Source: Bacteroidetes bacterium RIFCSPLOWO2_12_FULL_35_15
GTDB lineage: Bacteria > Bacteroidota > Bacteroidia > 2-12-FULL-35-15
DNA length: 63,848 nt
Assembly (NCBI GenBank): GCA_001769385.1
Contig: MEPB01000008.1
Coordinates: 1-63,848 of the forward strand
Direction of reading: 5' to 3'
Shown here: positions 51,165 to 60,173 of the stretch, one piece after another
How positions within the stretch are numbered: the first letter of the stretch is position 1
Layout: every line of letters starts with the position of its first letter
The notes under the pieces: model-generated
Database searches by the model: none
What the model saw: only the letters and a program-made list of their open reading frames with translations
Told to the model about the DNA's origin: nothing
Program-made: the position numbers and the translations under genes

Positions 51165-53579
51165 TTAATTCACAATTCGCTGTTTTATAATAATTTCATT
51201 TATCCGAATTTCAACTCTTCTATTGGCCTTTCGTCCAAACTCTGTTTCATTTGTTTGTAAGGGTTCAGATTGCCCTTTTCCGTAAAAAAGTATTTTCATT
51301 TTTTGCACACCGTTTTCATTTAAGAATCCCGCAACTGAACCTGCACGTTGTTCCGATAATTTTTGATTGTATTCTTCCGACCCTCTATTATCGGTATGAC
51401 CAATTATTTCAACTTTTAGGTTCGAATACTTATTTAATAGAACTGCTATTTTATTAAGTGTGTCTTTATATTGTTTAGAAATTGCTGTAATATTAAAATC
51501 GAATGGAATATTTCTGCTGAGGATTGTTTTGATTGTAACCTCATCTATTTTTTCTGTTACTGAAGATCTTTCATTAACAATTAAATTAGCCGACTCAGAA
51601 AATAAATCAGGAGGTATAAGATAAATAGTATCATTTCCTATTACCAACGGCTCTAAATCAGATGTTTTTTTATCACCATAAAAGAAAATATTTTGGTCAG
51701 CTTTCTCAATAAATCCCTGACTAGTAATTTTCTCGATATTTTTTAATGCAACCGAATCTGTATTTTCTATAATCTGGTCTACTAAGGTTGTTAATGGAGC
51801 ATAATCTTTATTATCTGTATATAAATATTCAAGTTTTTTTAATTTAACAGAATCTGTTGTTTCTATAATTTTATCAATAAGAGATAATAAAAGTGAATCG
51901 TGTCCTTTAGTTTCAACATTATTTTTTACTGAATCCCGCAAATCATAAAATGAATTCTCGATACTAAGACCCTGTCCTATTGGTTTATCAAATGGAGCAA
52001 TCGACTTCAGGTACATTGTTTGGTATAATTCATAAAAATAAGTTTGATTCGGAATATATAGGTTAAAAACAAATGACGAATATCCTTCGGCATCCACAAG
52101 CATCTGGTAATTTTTTCCGGGAGGGAAAATCATTAAATATTTCCCTGTTTCAGGATTTGGGTTGTAAACATATTTCACTTCATTATTCGTTTCTTTATCA
52201 ATGATTTTTATTTTAACATTTAACTTCTTTTTGCCATCGGTAATTATCGAGCCTCTTATCATTGTTAAAGGAATATTGGGTTTTGGAAAAATAACCATGT
52301 AGAGATCTTCTTCTCCATATCCTCCTGAACGATTTGAGGCATAATATCCTTTTCCTCCTCTGGCAGATAAAACAAAGTGTATCTCATCTGCCGAAGTGTT
52401 AATGGGATACCCCATGTTTTGAGGTTCTGTCCATTGATTATTTATAAACTCCGCTTTGAAAATATCAAAGCCCCCCATACTGTTATTACCTTGTGAGCTA
52501 AAATAGAGTGTTTTGTTGTCAGGATGGATGAAAGGAGACTCTTCATCGTAAGGAGTATTTATTGCGGCACCTAAGTTAATTGCCGTCCCCCATTCCCCAT
52601 TTTCCATCATTTCTGATTTATAAATATCTTTACCACCATATCCTCCTTGACGAGAACTTACAAAATAAAGTGTTTTCCCATCGGAAGATAGACTGGCGCT
52701 TGTTTCCGAATTCCCACTGTTAATGTTTTTTTCAAGTTTTTTTGGTTCATTCCAATTGATTCCGTTTTTATCTGAAACCCAGATTTCGCCTTTTTTACCT
52801 CTGTATAAAAATAATTTTTCTCCATCAACAGAAAGAGCAATTGTTGCATCGTTGTCAATTGAATTTACGGGAGAACCGATATTTTCTGGAAGTGACCATT
52901 TATTTGTTTCATCTTTTTTAATAAAATAAATATCTTCCAAATACTGACCATCTTCACCAATAATACCACCAGTACTTTCCGACCTTTTTGAGGTAAACAT
53001 CAACATTGATTCGTCAGCCATTATTAATGGTGCATAATCTGAATATTTGGAATTTACACCACTCCCTAAATTTTCAACTGTTACTTTAACCGGATTCTGG
53101 ATAAGCATTTTTGCGTTTTTGCATTCTTCAATTTCATGTTTTATTTCATCTATAAATGTCTCATCAAAAAGCCTATCCGATAATATTTTCTCGAAGACTG
53201 TAATAGCTTCATCAAAACGATTATTGAGATGGTAAGCTTTCCCGAGATTTAAATAGGCTTGAGGAAGAATGTCTGTTTCTTTGTTATTAATGTATTTTAT
53301 TGTAAATTCAAGAGTTTCAATTGCCTTTGTATAATTTGATTTGGTATTTATATAGCAAATTCCGAGAAAAAAATTGTAATAGGCATTTTGGGGTTCAATG
53401 CTATCTAATTGTTTGAAGAGTTCAAGAGCAGTATTAAAATGCCCGATATCAAGGGCATTTTGAGCTTTCTGAAACAATTGATTTTTATTTTGGCTGAATG
53501 CATTCGAGGTTAAAAGGCAAAGGGAATTTATCAATACAAAAAGTATTTGCAATTTTAATTTATGAAGTTGCGTTCTCAT
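51165..53579 (-). CDS. OmpA-family protein with TPR and PD40 repeats
   Basis: 804 aa. Signal peptide (FVLINSLCLLTSNAFSQ), TPR helices (ALDIGHFNTALELFKQL, YLNLGKAYHLNNRFDEAITV), a WD40-like PD40 propeller (LMFTSKRSES, ETSASLSSDGKTLYFVSSRQ, ESPFIHPDNKTLYFSSQGNN), a carboxypeptidase-regulatory-like region, and a C-terminal OmpA peptidoglycan-binding domain (VEIIGHTDNRGSEEYNQKLS followed by EQRAGSVAGFL). Same build as PorE/T9SS-linked OmpA proteins. In YfiBNR the OmpA-like YfiB relieves YfiR; this would be the analogue. Confidence 0.9.
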   Translation of the reverse strand: MRTQLHKLKLQILFVLINSLCLLTSNAFSQNKNQLFQKAQNALDIGHFNTALELFKQLDSIEPQNAYYNFFLGICYINTKSNYTKAIETLEFTIKYINNKETDILPQAYLNLGKAYHLNNRFDEAITVFEKILSDRLFDETFIDEIKHEIEECKNAKMLIQNPVKVTVENLGSGVNSKYSDYAPLIMADESMLMFTSKRSESTGGIIGEDGQYLEDIYFIKKDETNKWSLPENIGSPVNSIDNDATIALSVDGEKLFLYRGKKGEIWVSDKNGINWNEPKKLEKNINSGNSETSASLSSDGKTLYFVSSRQGGYGGKDIYKSEMMENGEWGTAINLGAAINTPYDEESPFIHPDNKTLYFSSQGNNSMGGFDIFKAEFINNQWTEPQNMGYPINTSADEIHFVLSARGGKGYYASNRSGGYGEEDLYMVIFPKPNIPLTMIRGSIITDGKKKLNVKIKIIDKETNNEVKYVYNPNPETGKYLMIFPPGKNYQMLVDAEGYSSFVFNLYIPNQTYFYELYQTMYLKSIAPFDKPIGQGLSIENSFYDLRDSVKNNVETKGHDSLLLSLIDKIIETTDSVKLKKLEYLYTDNKDYAPLTTLVDQIIENTDSVALKNIEKITSQGFIEKADQNIFFYGDKKTSDLEPLVIGNDTIYLIPPDLFSESANLIVNERSSVTEKIDEVTIKTILSRNIPFDFNITAISKQYKDTLNKIAVLLNKYSNLKVEIIGHTDNRGSEEYNQKLSEQRAGSVAGFLNENGVQKMKILFYGKGQSEPLQTNETEFGRKANRRVEIRINEIIIKQRIVN

Positions 53580-53838
53580 TGCAAACTATATAAATTGGTA
53601 ACGATTAGATTGACATTTCTATAAGCTGGATGCAAAATTATCAAAGATCAAAACCATACTTAATTATTGTATCTAAATTAGATATATCAAATAAAATAAG
53701 ATAACCCAATTAAGGGTTATGCATACACATGTAAGTTTTTTGATCTTTTTGGGTTATTTAAAGTGGTAGGTGGCTGTATTAAAATAGAATTCTAAAGAAA
53801 AGAAAATCAATTTTTTGATTCAAGTGGTATTTTACTAT

Positions 53839-54225
53839 TTAGGATACCTTGTTGTTTATGATTTTTTTGGGCAATTCAACAAAAACAGATGTCCCACTTG
53901 TTCCATCGCTTTCTATTCTTATTTCTCCATTTAAGGAGTTTATTATTTGTTTGACAATATGCATTCCTAAACCGTTTGCCTTCTCTCCATTTAACCCTGT
54001 TCGCTTGGATTTTGTAAATTTATCAAAAATGTTTTTTTGTAATTCTAAAGGAATTCCAATCCCATTATCGCAAATTTTTATAATAATTTTATTTTTAAGA
54101 TTTATGGTTGAAATGGTTATTTGACCCGCATTGGGTGTAAATTTTATAGCATTAGAAATAATATTATTAAAAACACGAACTAATTTTTCAGGATTTGCCT
54201 CCAATCGAGCTATCAAAAATCCCAC
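53839..54225 (-). pseudogene. Histidine kinase ATPase domain, 5'-truncated
   Basis: 128 codons with the HATPase_c domain: NPEKLVRVFNNIISNAIKF (N box), KICDNGIGIPLELQKNIFDK (G1/F) and GEKANGLGMHIVKQIINSL (G2). The phosphoacceptor half and sensor are missing; the first residues (MGFLIARL) do not fit and come from the adjoining accessory element. The breakpoint is near 54.2 kb. Confidence 0.75.
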
Positions 54226-54717
54226 AAAAAATTACAATGGCGGAAGAAGCCAAACCATTATGGAAAAAAATCTACACAGACCTTTCCCGCGCTGATTTTG
54301 GGGCTATTAGGAGCAATCACAAGCAGAGGAGAGGCGCAAGTGGTTAGGCTGGCTCTGATATATGCTCTGCTCGACATTTCATTAGAAATAAAGATAACTC
54401 ACCTTGAAGCTGCACTTGCAGTTTGGAAATATTGTGAGGATTCCGCAAAATATATTTTTGGAGAAAAATTCGGTAACGATACAATTGATACTATTTTTCA
54501 ACATTTTTCAGATAACAAGATGGTAGGAATAACTTCGACAGCACTTCATAAACTTTTCGGAAATAACAAACCCGCAAGCGAAATAGAAAGGGCTTTATCG
54601 GAATTATTAAAGTGTGGGAAAATAAGGATGAGAAAAGAATCAGGCATAGGCAGACCAACTTTGATATACGAATTTAACGAATTAATCATGGCTAACGCAA
54701 CAGACCTTTTTCGTTAA
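54193..54717 (+). pseudogene. DUF3987 (D5-like helicase-primase) C-terminal part, frameshifted
   Basis: Reads DLPPIELSKIPQ, MAEEAKPLWKKIYTDLSR, then shifts by one base near 54295 into GLLGAITSRGEAQVVRLALI and YALLDISLEIKITHLEAALA, VWKYCEDSAKYIFGEKF. These are the hallmarks of the C-terminal end of DUF3987 proteins used for replication by phages and integrative elements of Bacteroidota. Truncated in 5' at the junction with the kinase and frameshifted, so not functional. Confidence 0.75.
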
Positions 54718-54818
54718 TTCGTTTAATTCGTTCTAAAACACCAGTTAAATGAGCGTATTAAACCAATACATAAACTATTTTCCAAGTGCTTTAGCGAAAG
54801 AAGGCACGGTAGCTTATT

Positions 54819-55649
54819 ATGGAACAAAGTTTATTTTACGAGATATACTATAAAATGCACACATCTCCAAAACACTTAGCACTTATTTCTGCACTTCGCA
54901 GTTTACCTAAAGAAAAGCAGAGTAAATATAAAAACACTTTCCTTCCTTGTTTTACTATTTCCGGCTACTTTGAAAGTAATGGAAAAGGAAGTCGAAATGC
55001 ACAGGATAAAATTTACCACACGGGGTTAATATGTCTTGATTTGGATGCTAAAGATGCGAACGTGAATTTGAAAGATTTGAAAAATAAAATTATCAACGAA
55101 CCTTTTGTAGCATATTGTGGCGATAGTTGCAGAGGTGAGGGGATTTTTGCGATCATTCATATTTCAGAGCCTGAAAACCACATGGAGTATTTTGATTTTT
55201 TCAAAACTTGGTTAGACTTAAATGGATGCCTTTCAGCATTTGACAAAAGCACTAAGAATATTAATCGGCTTCGCTTTATTGCTCCCGATAACAATTTTTA
55301 TATAAATGACAACGCAAAACCTTTACCATTACCGATCAGGGATCGAAAAATCGCTCCTGTTCTGTTTGGAAAAAAAATAACACCTGAAAATGTTTATGGT
55401 AATAATTTCCAATGGTGTGTTGAACAAACAAACAAAAAACTTTTATTCATTGAGTTTCAACGACATGAATATATAATTCAATTAGCAAGGTATTGCAATA
55501 TTAAAGGGCTTTCAATAAACGACACCATGTGTGGATGCCTTTCCTTTCAATCAGATGATTTTGAAGAAACGGAAATAAAAAGCATAGTAAATTACATTTA
55601 TGAAAAACAGATCGACAGTTTCAATAAAATCCCATTCAAATTAAAGTAA
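54819..55649 (+). CDS. VirE_N (primase-like) protein of mobile element
   Basis: 276 aa with the VirE N-terminal domain: LALISALRSLPKEKQSKYKN, LPCFTISGYFES, HTGLICLDLDAKDAN, VAYCGDSCRGEGIFAIIHI and KNINRLRFIAPDNNFYIN. In Bacteroidota elements VirE_N is paired with DUF3987 in a primase/helicase set; here the order is reversed and its partner is broken. A short ORF (54749-54853, MSVLNQYINYFPS...) precedes and overlaps it in another frame; it is probably not real. Likely vestigial replication protein. Confidence 0.78.
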   Translation: MEQSLFYEIYYKMHTSPKHLALISALRSLPKEKQSKYKNTFLPCFTISGYFESNGKGSRNAQDKIYHTGLICLDLDAKDANVNLKDLKNKIINEPFVAYCGDSCRGEGIFAIIHISEPENHMEYFDFFKTWLDLNGCLSAFDKSTKNINRLRFIAPDNNFYINDNAKPLPLPIRDRKIAPVLFGKKITPENVYGNNFQWCVEQTNKKLLFIEFQRHEYIIQLARYCNIKGLSINDTMCGCLSFQSDDFEETEIKSIVNYIYEKQIDSFNKIPFKLK

Positions 55650-55672
55650 TCAATAACAAAAAAAATAACTCA

Positions 55673-55918
55673 ATGGACTCTAACCTAACCGAAATATTAA
55701 AAAAAATTCTAAATGATCTTAGAACACTAAAAAATGAAAGATTGCAATCCATCCAATTGGGAGATTATATTGGATTCTATCAATTTAAAATTTTTATGGA
55801 TTTAGGTACTACTCAATCCTTAACCTTTTTAAAAGAATCAGGAATAATTGTAAAAAAAGTAAAAAGAAGAAAATTCGTTAAAGTATCAAGTTTAATAGAA
55901 TATTTGGAGAAACATTGA
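55673..55918 (+). CDS. Small DNA-binding protein, 81 aa
   Basis: MDSNLTEILKKILNDLRTLK and a C-terminal winged/HTH-like half (IFMDLGTTQSLTFLKESGI, VKKVKRRKFVKVSSLIEYL) resembling excisionase-type helix-turn-helix proteins that go with VirE_N genes in Bacteroidota elements. Starts 23 bases after the VirE_N gene, with a terminator behind it, so it closes the replication operon. Confidence 0.65.
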   Translation: MDSNLTEILKKILNDLRTLKNERLQSIQLGDYIGFYQFKIFMDLGTTQSLTFLKESGIIVKKVKRRKFVKVSSLIEYLEKH

Positions 55919-55935
55919 CTTCTTTAGATTTAATA

Positions 55936-55964
55936 AAACCTTCAAATTTGAAGGTTTTTTAATT
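55936..55964 (+). terminator. Terminator of the VirE_N operon
   Basis: AAACCTTCAAATTTGAAGGTTT (55936-55957) as perfect inverted repeat followed by TTT AATTTT. Confidence 0.8.
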
Positions 55965-56052
55965 TTCACTACATTTGATTAAATATAAACTGAAAATGTA
56001 AAAAAAACAGCACAACATATTTAATACAGGCAACTGCTTTTAGTTTTCCTTA

Positions 56053-56166
56053 ACCAAGCGAAACAACCACAATTACAAGGACAAGAGGAAAAGTAAACGG
56101 AAGCACCCGAAAGGGGGCGACTCTGTTTTACTTTCCTTTTTGCGGACGTGGTTGTTCGTGCTTGGT
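56053..56166. repeat. Long imperfect palindrome 3
   Basis: ACCAAGCGAAACAACCAC (56053-56070) pairs with GTGGTTGTTCGTGCTTGGT (56148-56166) and AGGAAAAGTAAAC (56086-56098) with GTTTTACTTTCCT (56125-56137), around a CACCCGAAAGGGGGCG apex. Same build as palindromes 1 and 2 at 29.2 and 30.2 kb, different sequence. GGGGCGA in the apex matches TCGCCCC just downstream (56181-56187). Confidence 0.75.
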
Positions 56167-56217
56167 AGTACTACGGATGTTCGCCCCTGATTTATTTTAA
56201 CCTTAAAAACTTTCAAA

Positions 56218-56901
56218 ATGACAACAGAAGAAATTAAAACTGAACTTGCAAGACAAGAAAGAGCATTAAAAAATAAAAGACTTATTGGATTAGGGTTTAA
56301 GGAGAAAATTGAGGCTAAAATAAGTGTACTAAAAAAACAACTTTCTGAAATAGAAAGTAAAAAGGAGTTAAAATCATTAAAGATAAGTAAAGCAAAGGTT
56401 GATTCTTTAGCAAAGAAGGTAGAAAAAATAAAACAAATGTCTTATCAAAAGCCAATAAAAAAATTAACAACGGGATTATTTGAATTGTTGTTTAATAAAG
56501 ATTTTTATCTCGACAGCATAAGGATTGATAACATTACAAAAACACTTAACTATTTTGAAAAACCGCATTTATACTCAGCTTCGATTAAATTAATCGCAAC
56601 TGAAAATTACGATGATGGTAATATGGATTCTGTTTCAATTGTTATAGAAAAAAATAGAATTTTGATAGAAGAAACATATAGGGTTGAAGGAGAGCGTGGC
56701 ACTTCATTCAGCGAAAAGTTTTATATCTTAGACGACCATAGCGACAAAAGTTATGAGTATGAAAGGTTAATAGAAGATGCTAACAGATGTATTTCAATGT
56801 TTTCGGGTTACTCCTTAAATAGGTTAGCAATGAGTTTAAACATTATAAAGAGGGGTAAAAAAATTATTAAAAGAAAAATTAAAACAAATAACAATAAATG
56901 A
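56218..56901 (+). CDS. Coiled-coil hypothetical protein, 227 aa
   Basis: N-terminal coiled coil of about 75 residues (EIKTELARQERALKNKRLIG, KISVLKKQLSEIESKKELK) and a C-terminal alpha/beta part (IKLIATENYDDGNMDSVSIV, IEETYRVEGERGTSFSEKFY). Basic end KRGKKIIKRKIKTNNNK may bind nucleic acid. Not recognised. Followed after 16 bases by a 73-aa ORF in the same direction. Confidence 0.6.
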   Translation: MTTEEIKTELARQERALKNKRLIGLGFKEKIEAKISVLKKQLSEIESKKELKSLKISKAKVDSLAKKVEKIKQMSYQKPIKKLTTGLFELLFNKDFYLDSIRIDNITKTLNYFEKPHLYSASIKLIATENYDDGNMDSVSIVIEKNRILIEETYRVEGERGTSFSEKFYILDDHSDKSYEYERLIEDANRCISMFSGYSLNRLAMSLNIIKRGKKIIKRKIKTNNNK

Positions 56902-56917
56902 GATAAATCTATTAAAG

Positions 56918-57139
56918 ATGGCAAAAACAGATTTTAAAAAGGTATCTATCAAACAAGGTAGAGAGTTAAGGGTAGTAAATGAAAAGCCTGTAAAATATAT
57001 AACGGTTAAAACCCATAATAATAAATCTTTTGGCATTAGTTGGGATAACAATTATAACGAGTTTTGCATAACAGCAAGTGGTACGCTCGATGATATAATT
57101 GTTGAACAAAATGCCTTATACTTCAAAATAAAGAGGTAA
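56918..57139 (+). CDS. Hypothetical protein, 73 aa
   Basis: Small beta-rich protein: MAKTDFKKVSIKQGRELRVV, NEKPVKYITVKTHNNKSFGI and SGTLDDIIVEQNALYFKIK. No signal or membrane segment. Likely co-transcribed with the coiled-coil gene. Unknown function. Confidence 0.5.
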   Translation: MAKTDFKKVSIKQGRELRVVNEKPVKYITVKTHNNKSFGISWDNNYNEFCITASGTLDDIIVEQNALYFKIKR

Positions 57140-57229
57140 GTTATTAACAATTTCGAGTTTCATGTAAACAAAAATAATCGTGTTTGCAATTTTTCGTCCT
57201 CCCTCTACACTTCAATAATAGCGCATAAA

Positions 57230-57277
57230 AAAATCAAGTTGAAAAATCAAGATTAATCAAGTTGAAAAATCAAGATG
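57230..57277 (+). repeat. Tandem 19-bp repeat
   Basis: ATCAAGTTGAAAAATCAAG occurs twice, separated by ATTA, in the gap before the DUF2786-like gene; possible operator or scar of slippage. Confidence 0.65.
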
Positions 57278-57370
57278 GGAATTAACAATTTTTTTAACAT
57301 ATCAACACCCCATCCTTAGTGCTTTTTAAAGGCTAATTAATGTTTTAAATTTGTTTAAAGCATTTACATT

Positions 57371-57892
57371 ATGCCGAAAAGAAACAATAACAATCTGTTT
57401 GAATTGATAGCAAAGCTCCGTACTATGGCAACAAGGGGAGGAACTCCTGCGGAGAGAGCCATCGCTTCAATTAAACTGCAAGAGCTTTCGGTGAAATACA
57501 ACATTAACCTTGATGAATATTTCATCCCTGTTCCGAAGAAGAAGCGAGTGATTAAAGTTGCAGATTGGAGCGATTCCAAAAATATAATGGTGCATTGTAT
57601 CCTTGATACTGTTCCATCGGCACATATTGAAGGAAATGACTATGGAAAAAAGCTAATTGTATCGCTTTCTGATAAAGAATACAATGAGGTGATTGCAAAG
57701 TTTGCACATTACCATGAATCGTTTCTGAAAGAGAAGGATGCTTTGTTACAGGCTTTTATTTTGAAAAACAATTTAGGTGTCGAAAATTGTGAAGCATCGG
57801 ATGAAGAAAAGGATGGAGATATTGATGCTATCCTAAAGTATATTTCGATAATTGAAAACAATCAACTCAATAAAAACAAAATGCTATGGTAA
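57371..57892 (+). CDS. DUF2786-like protein, 173 aa
   Basis: N-terminal 45 residues match the DUF2786 pattern: LFELIAKLRTMATRGGTPAE, then RAIASIKLQELSVKYNINLDEY. This unit (usual form KI..LLALA...GTPEEA..A..KAQEL..KY.I) is common in phage and plasmid accessory proteins. C-terminal part acidic (EASDEEKDGDIDAI). A TAAATTTG -7-like box sits at 57346-57353 without a good -33. Its last codons overlap the next ORF start by seven bases. Confidence 0.65.
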   Translation: MPKRNNNNLFELIAKLRTMATRGGTPAERAIASIKLQELSVKYNINLDEYFIPVPKKKRVIKVADWSDSKNIMVHCILDTVPSAHIEGNDYGKKLIVSLSDKEYNEVIAKFAHYHESFLKEKDALLQAFILKNNLGVENCEASDEEKDGDIDAILKYISIIENNQLNKNKMLW

Positions 57893-58650
57893 TAAATATT
57901 AAAGAACTAAATAAGTTTGCTCAGGAGAAAATGAGCATAAATACCAAAGAAAGCTGGTTGGCAATTAAACTGATGATTGAAAAATATAAAGCCCACTTTG
58001 ATTTACAGCCTTATAACTTTAGAGAGATTGATTTTAGTGATTTTTCAGATGATTGCAAGGGTATTTTATCTGAAATTGAAGTAGTTAATAATGAAAAATT
58101 GAGTGCCGTAAAATCCAATGAGCATAATGCGGTTATTGATTTACGAGCAAAAGAACGAATGTTAATCGAAAAACTTAACAATAAAATTGATTTTAAATTT
58201 TCTAATGGCTCTTATTTCAAACTAAACAATAAAGGAGCTGTTCAGCATCTGTTTTACTTTAAGCTCTTACCTATTACTGAGAACACTAATGTTGATGTAA
58301 TAAGAGGGATAGTAAAGACTTATTATGGGAAGAATACTGCTAATATTTTAGCTGAAACACCCACCCATGCTTATCAAATTGAGGAAGCCTTTCTTCCAAT
58401 AAAAATAAAAGAAGAAGATAAAATCTTAGGCGTAGTACAAGATGAAAAGTATAAAATTTGTTTTGAAATATGCTTGAATAATGAGGAAAAGCTATTTGGT
58501 TTTATAGTTGAAAAAGACGATAGCGAAAATTATTTGTTTCAGTTAATTGATGGATTTAATAGGCAAACCTACAATCCATTTGAAACTGTATATCCACAGG
58601 GAAAGAGGATTGGCATCAATGAAGCCGACATTAAAAGTATTTCAATTTAG
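57886..58650 (+). CDS. Hypothetical protein, 254 aa
   Basis: Soluble alpha/beta protein: WLAIKLMIEKYKAHFDLQPY, FSNGSYFKLNNKGAVQHLFY, GVVQDEKYKICFEICLNNEE, LFQLIDGFNRQTYNPFETVY. Overlaps the preceding gene by seven bases, suggesting an operon. I recognise no family. Confidence 0.6.
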   Translation: MVINIKELNKFAQEKMSINTKESWLAIKLMIEKYKAHFDLQPYNFREIDFSDFSDDCKGILSEIEVVNNEKLSAVKSNEHNAVIDLRAKERMLIEKLNNKIDFKFSNGSYFKLNNKGAVQHLFYFKLLPITENTNVDVIRGIVKTYYGKNTANILAETPTHAYQIEEAFLPIKIKEEDKILGVVQDEKYKICFEICLNNEEKLFGFIVEKDDSENYLFQLIDGFNRQTYNPFETVYPQGKRIGINEADIKSISI

Positions 58651-58672
58651 TAAAATCATAAAAAACAGTAGC

Positions 58673-59080
58673 ATGAATACACATAAGAAATTTAAACAAC
58701 AATCTCTCGTTGGAGTTAAAAATAAAAATGATGGAAGCATTGTTATTCCTGCCATTTATAAAACAATAGAAATCTATTTAGACCGATATTTTGATTGCGA
58801 ATCAGAAAATGGAAGGGTGGTTTTAAACACTAAAAATAAAGTTCTTTTTGGTTTTGAAAATCCGCAGAAGTTCAACCAAATCCTTGTGGATGGTAAACTC
58901 TACACCATAATTACTGTTGAAGAAAACGAAGTTGAAAATATTCTTTCTTATTACGGTAAAATTTGTACAGGTACTGTAATGGAACATAAAGTGTATTGCA
59001 AAATCAGTATTGATGGGAATAAGGTAAAAAAACAGTATTTAAAGGAATCAGAAATGGATGAAATTTTGCACCCGTTTTAA
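58673..59080 (+). CDS. Hypothetical protein, 135 aa
   Basis: Start at MNTHKKFKQQSL is preferred over the longer frame, which overlaps the upstream gene by 100 bases. Body is beta-rich (YKTIEIYLDRYFDCESENGR, LFGFENPQKFNQILVDGKLY, YYGKICTGTVMEHKVYCKIS). No recognised domain. In line with the 254-aa gene (22-base gap). A 29-codon ORF follows at 59083-59172 (MSCKVECYC...). Confidence 0.5.
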   Translation: MNTHKKFKQQSLVGVKNKNDGSIVIPAIYKTIEIYLDRYFDCESENGRVVLNTKNKVLFGFENPQKFNQILVDGKLYTIITVEENEVENILSYYGKICTGTVMEHKVYCKISIDGNKVKKQYLKESEMDEILHPF

Positions 59081-59082
59081 AA

Positions 59083-59172
59083 ATGAGTTGCAAAGTTGAA
59101 TGTTATTGTACGTTATCGGGATTAGACGGGGGTGGTGTTAAAATTGATGAAAAGATAGTGGAAACTGAATAA
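59083..59172 (+). CDS. Possible micro-ORF, 29 aa
   Basis: MSCKVECYCTLSGLDGGGVK and a short acidic end. Three Cys near the start. Two bases after the preceding stop, so it could be translated by reinitiation, but there is no other support. The stretch up to 59273 holds nothing else. Confidence 0.25.
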   Translation: MSCKVECYCTLSGLDGGGVKIDEKIVETE

Positions 59173-59273
59173 TGATAGTTATAAAATCCTAATTGGCTAT
59201 GAGCGTCTGGCTTGTTACTTGGCTACCTCCGAAGCCTTTTAGGTACTTTTAATTTACGTTATGAGTATAAAAA

Positions 59274-59780
59274 ATGAAAATAAAAACGTCAAAAAAAAAT
59301 AAGTTAGTCAAAACGACAACTGTTGAAAAGAAAAAAATCGAAAAAATGATTCACGACTTATTTCGTGTTTGTGATTGCTGGGTTGATATTGACTGTTTTG
59401 TTCGTTTTGAAAACGACTTTTGCAAAGCAGTTAAGAAACATGGCTTCGACCTTCATCAAATATATTACGGTAAGTCATTTGCAGAAATGAAAAGAACTTA
59501 TAAAAGATACGATGAACTCAAAAAGAAAATTAAATTTCCATATTCAGATATAATTGCTCCCCAAAAATCAAAAAGCGGAACAAAGTATGTTGTATTTAGT
59601 ATGTTGCCGAAAGACCAACAAAAAGCATGGTTGGAGGGCGAACAGAGTTTTTTTACTTCTCCAATTTGTAAAGAAGAACCCGAAAATGCTGTTTGTATTT
59701 ACTATCACGACTACGAAAAGTTTTATGATAATAGGGTTACGGGAATAATGGTGGCTCATATAAATAAAAAAAACTCTTGA
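59274..59780 (+). CDS. Hypothetical protein, 168 aa
   Basis: Basic N-terminus (KIKTSKKNKLVKTTTVEKKK), then DLFRVCDCWVDIDCFVRFEN, GFDLHQIYYGKSFAEMKRTY, and VFSMLPKDQQKAWLEGEQSF with a Cys pair region (SPICKEEPENAVCIYYHDYE). The Asp/His-rich middle might be metal-binding. Not recognised. Overlaps or abuts the next ORF (its TTG), whose ATG is 59783. Confidence 0.5.
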   Translation: MKIKTSKKNKLVKTTTVEKKKIEKMIHDLFRVCDCWVDIDCFVRFENDFCKAVKKHGFDLHQIYYGKSFAEMKRTYKRYDELKKKIKFPYSDIIAPQKSKSGTKYVVFSMLPKDQQKAWLEGEQSFFTSPICKEEPENAVCIYYHDYEKFYDNRVTGIMVAHINKKNS

Positions 59781-59782
59781 AA

Positions 59783-60145
59783 ATGGTTGAAAAATTAACT
59801 AACAGACAATTAAATGAGAACTCGTTAGAGGTTTTATTAGAGGATTTTACTAAGCGCAATAGTAGAAAGAAAACAGCACCTAAAACAGAGATTAACTACA
59901 AATTGTCATTAAAGGAGCGGGCAATACGAGGCATGGAGTTATTAGCAAAGCAAGAGCCATGTACATTAAGTCAAATGAGGGCGCAAGCTCTCATTGTAAA
60001 GATGTTTAGCGGAGAATATATAGGACAAAAATTAGACGAAACAATTAAGTATGATTTAAGAATGTATTTTCCTGAATTTTCGAAGAAGCAAATTGATAAC
60101 GTCATAATTAAATTATATAGCATTTATAACGAATCTTTAAAATGA
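59783..60145 (+). CDS. Paralogue A1 of a small helical protein, 120 aa
   Basis: MVEKLTNRQLNENSLEVLLE then DFTKRNSRKK, LSLKERAIRGMELLAKQEPC, TLSQMRAQALIVKMFSGEY and DLRMYFPEFSKKQIDNVIIK. Clearly related over its whole length to 62516-62866 (LEILIEDFTKRRKTIQ, TLSQARAQALLVELWSG, YNLRIYFPELSEVQIN). The TTG codon two codons upstream is conserved in both. All-helical, cytoplasmic. Unknown function; the two copies bracket the MWKAEKIE gene pair. Confidence 0.6.
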   Translation: MVEKLTNRQLNENSLEVLLEDFTKRNSRKKTAPKTEINYKLSLKERAIRGMELLAKQEPCTLSQMRAQALIVKMFSGEYIGQKLDETIKYDLRMYFPEFSKKQIDNVIIKLYSIYNESLK

Positions 60146-60173
60146 AAATATTTATACACCAAATGTTAAAGTA

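Noticed and set aside
54749-54853. 34-aa ORF before the VirE_N gene
   Set aside because: It overlaps the VirE_N start in another frame, and there is no motif or conserved partner to support it.
57230-57277. CRISPR-like repeats
   Set aside because: Only two copies of a 19-bp repeat with a 4-base spacer; no array, no cas genes in the window.
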